This document shows, piece by piece, positions 62,101-64,000 of a stretch of 64,000 nucleotides of DNA. The DNA comes from Lepidodermella squamata (taxonomy: Eukaryota; Gastrotricha), in the NCBI GenBank assembly GCA_047495785.1, contig JBLDXI010000015.1, positions 3,596,001 through 3,660,000 of the forward strand, given 5' to 3'. Made by a program: the position numbers and the translations under genes. Below the pieces are notes generated by a model that saw nothing but the letters and a program-made list of their open reading frames with translations, was not told the origin of the DNA and did no database searches. Each line of letters begins with the position of its first letter. Position 1 is the stretch's first letter.

Positions 62101-63227
62101 ATGGAAAAAAAAATGAAAATGAAAACTGACAGCTGGTTTGATTGCCTTGAGAAGGTTCTGGTGCGGTGACAGGATTCGGCACATCACTTAAGGTTGAAGC
62201 TCCATTGCTCAAAGGAGCAACCGAATCCTTTCCAGCTTCGCTCGCAGATGACGAAGCTGGTAAAGGTTCCACAGCAGGAATCGATTTCGCTTCAACAGCC
62301 TGAGCTTGGCTAAAGTCAATAATTATATGAAGAATTATGTATAGCTCTGCTAAACATTTCAATCTTAAGGCTTGGTGCCCTGATTCAGTATCGATAATCG
62401 TATATGAACACAGAATTAAAATTCACTCACCTATTTTCAGGGATGTTCGAGCTTACGGTTGTGGCTGCAGTTGAAGCTGCGTTTAAAAATCGGAGTTTAA
62501 AGTCGAACTACAGAATGTGAAAGGAGTAACTCACAACTGGCTTGATTGTCTTCAGAATCTCCGCTTCCGGAGTCAGAATTCGGCAGCTGAGCTTCATTGA
62601 CCACCGGAATGCCCTCATCAGATGACGAGGCTGGCAGAGGTTCCACAGCAGGGATCGGTTTCACTTCGAAAGTACCCTGAGCTTGCCTAATATTAAAATC
62701 ATAAGGAATTTTCTTATAGCTCTGTTATAAATTCCAATCTTACGGCTTGGTGTCGTGTTTCGGTACAATAGCCTTCAGCGCATCTTCAGCTTTGTCGCTG
62801 GGTTTCTCTTGCGGCTTCTTAGGCTTATTTGCGACGGCCGATTGTTCGGGTTTTTTCTCCTTTTTGTCAGCTTGGGAAGCCTTGATTATTTTCCTCAAAG
62901 TTGATTCCCTTAAGGAAAAGTAATTAGAGCCGAATCTTTGCCAGTTAATTTTACTCACTTTTCTGTATCTGGCTTGCTTGGCTGCTGTACATCGGCAGGG
63001 GCTGGACCCTGTTCAGTGTTTTTATTCGGCTTGCTGTCCTTGATGATTTTCTTTGGCAAGGCTGCGGGCTTGGAATCTCCGCCATTCTCGGAATTCCGCG
63101 TCGGCGCACCTGTGATATATCGATATTACCAAATAAAATCCTTGGAGAAAACTAATTTCAAACCTTGAATAGCTACGCAAGCAATCAGCAGCAAGAACGC
63201 TGTTGCGCTGAAGGCTATAATTCTCAT
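59177..63227 (-). CDS. Micro-exon gene B: secreted Thr/Pro-rich protein, 28 exons, mostly phase-2 introns
   Basis: Exons: 63227-63164, 63109-62959, 62908-62744, 62686-62535, 62476-62431, 62309-62131, 62072-62048, 61993-61833, 61776-61731, 61577-61393, 61336-61291, 61238-61140, 61075-61016, 60964-60872, 60807-60769, 60731-60650, 60594-60479, 60424-60272, 60220-60185, 60128-60075, 60014-59979, 59923-59864, 59810-59760, 59706-59680, 59624-59565, 59510-59436, 59383-59324, 59270-59177. They close to 804 residues. Exon 1 is a signal peptide (MRIIAFSATAFLLLIACVAI). Exons 4-11 are four tandem copies of a two-exon module. The 3' half encodes Thr-rich, mucin-like or basic pieces (TTTTEAPTTTKKPTTTTE-type; KPKRKRTTTTQ). 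Exons run from 25 to 185 nt. It is probably a secreted disordered or O-glycosylated structural protein. Function unknown. Individual junctions were inferred by phase closure and GT-AG ends. Confidence 0.78.
61291..62686 (-). repeat. Four-fold tandem duplication of a two-exon module in micro-exon gene B
   Basis: Modules at 62686-62431, 62309-62048, 61993-61731 and 61577-61291 each consist of a 152-185-nt exon and a 25-46-nt micro-exon. Protein hallmarks of the long exon: QAQxxxEVKPIPAxEPL, a Ser-rich stretch, SEAGKDS, and GNQTS at the end. The short exon encodes SSTAATTVSSNIPEN or a shortened SASTVAAN. Phases (2 in, 1 inside, 2 out) are identical. Intron flanks are also similar, for example TTGACTTTAG acceptors before two modules. 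Confidence 0.88.
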
Positions 63228-64000
63228 GGTTTTTCCCTCGAAAGTGAAGCGAAATCGGATAGTTTTGTCAAAAAAATCAGCGAAAACGTTGTATTAAACT
63301 GGATCAAGACTGGCTGGCCCTTTATATAGCATGAAGTTCGTTTGCAAGCGCGTGATGAAAATGCGCTCAAGGTGCGATGATTTAGTGCAAATGTTGCGAA
63401 AACATTGTATCGAGTAAATAATGTGAACTCAGTCGAATAGCCGATGGGTGCGTTACAAGTTCGAACTGAACTGCTTTATTCTAGGTTTTTCTTGATTAAT
63501 CAGCAGTTTTTGTCTAATTCGCACGCTTTTTGAGTCTCATCCACGAACTATCCGCGGCCGGTCGTAGCCATTATAGCGTAGCGAAACGTGAACCTGCTCG
63601 CTCGAACGATAAAAACACGTGGAATAAAATTAACTGCTCTTTTATTGAAAAATTCCATAAAATGACTGTTTCAAAATTACTACAAGCACGGAATAACAAT
63701 ATTATACACCACCATAGATACTTTAAATAACAACTGAGGTTATAATAATAGCTCAACATCATTTAACAATAAATAGGTAGCTTCCATAGAGAGCTGAAGA
63801 ACAGCCTACTAGGGGCCCTACTCTAGCACTTTCTAAAAAATGCTATTGCGTAATATAATAACCCGCTCCTTTGAGGCAAAGGGTAAAGTATTAGTTTGAA
63901 AGGTAAAGAAAGGTAAAGTAGTTTGAAGCATTCTTTATCTTCATGCACAAATAATGCGTTAAAATTGGCGACACACCCTTCGACGTGAAAAGTCGTCGAA
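63228..64000. other. Upstream region of micro-exon gene B, right window edge
   Basis: No supported gene. The region holds the TATA box and probable upstream promoter of gene B. Short frames at 63530-63762 on both strands lack any supporting feature. Confidence 0.45.
63320..63328 (-). promoter_or_regulatory. TATA box of micro-exon gene B
   Basis: On the minus strand the sequence reads TATATAAAG, about 93 bases upstream of the ATG at 63227. This is a plausible core promoter position allowing a ~60-base 5' UTR. Confidence 0.55.

Overview
This is a eukaryotic window, almost certainly from a small, compact invertebrate genome. Most genes are split by short GT-AG introns (commonly 45-60 nt, acceptors mostly TTTTCAG or TTTTTAG). 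The contents are metazoan: rhodopsin-like and class C GPCRs, Cys-loop ligand-gated channels, a kainate-type glutamate receptor, a Ly6 protein, a receptor-type tyrosine phosphatase domain and a transmembrane mucin. The style would suit a nematode, tardigrade or similar small ecdysozoan, but nothing here fixes the phylum. All gene models are manual splice predictions from the sequence alone; exon coordinates are given where phases close exactly.

Layout. 1-3.1 kb: 3' part of a Maverick/Polinton-like protein-primed DNA polymerase with a small downstream ORF and a 45-bp palindromic tandem array. 3.2-4.2 kb: a three-exon unknown gene. 5-7.6 kb: a Ly6/uPAR-type GPI protein and an aspartate-aminotransferase-like enzyme lacking one substrate arginine. 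8.1-10.4 kb: a single-exon GABA-B-like class C GPCR. 13.4-34.4 kb: five paralogous rhodopsin-like GPCRs interleaved with an 8-exon transmembrane mucin (18.2-26.3 kb) and with a complete MULE DNA transposon (29833-32820, 10-bp target duplication). 34.9-38.9 kb: two tandem Cys-loop channel subunits on the minus strand, next to a foldback MITE. 41-45 kb: a type II membrane protein, an ankyrin-repeat protein and a tail-anchored small protein. 45.7-49.9 kb: a kainate-type glutamate receptor with His at the Q/R site and a one-base frameshift. 50.9-54.6 kb: a tyrosine phosphatase with a signal-like N terminus and an unknown protein whose intron carries a second MITE. 54.9-63.2 kb: two adjacent minus-strand genes for secreted low-complexity proteins, cut into 20 and 28 small exons.

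The two most unusual systems are these. (1) The micro-exon gene pair at the right end: after a signal-peptide exon, one gene uses phase-1 introns almost exclusively and the other mostly phase-2, so nearly every exon (down to 25-27 nt) can be skipped, duplicated or shuffled in frame. Its neighbour contains a four-fold tandem duplication of a two-exon module. (2) The MULE, whose two introns and one in-frame coding insert carry copies of the ATCCGACA motif that makes up its terminal inverted repeats, hinting at intron gain from its own ends. The mucin repeats a related theme: three 125-nt exons with identical phases begin three SEA-like domains, each preceded by a different minisatellite-encoded mucin block.

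Functionally the window is rich in cell-surface and secreted proteins (receptors, channels, mucin, Ly6, secreted disordered proteins). There are no operon-like units beyond the tandem families.
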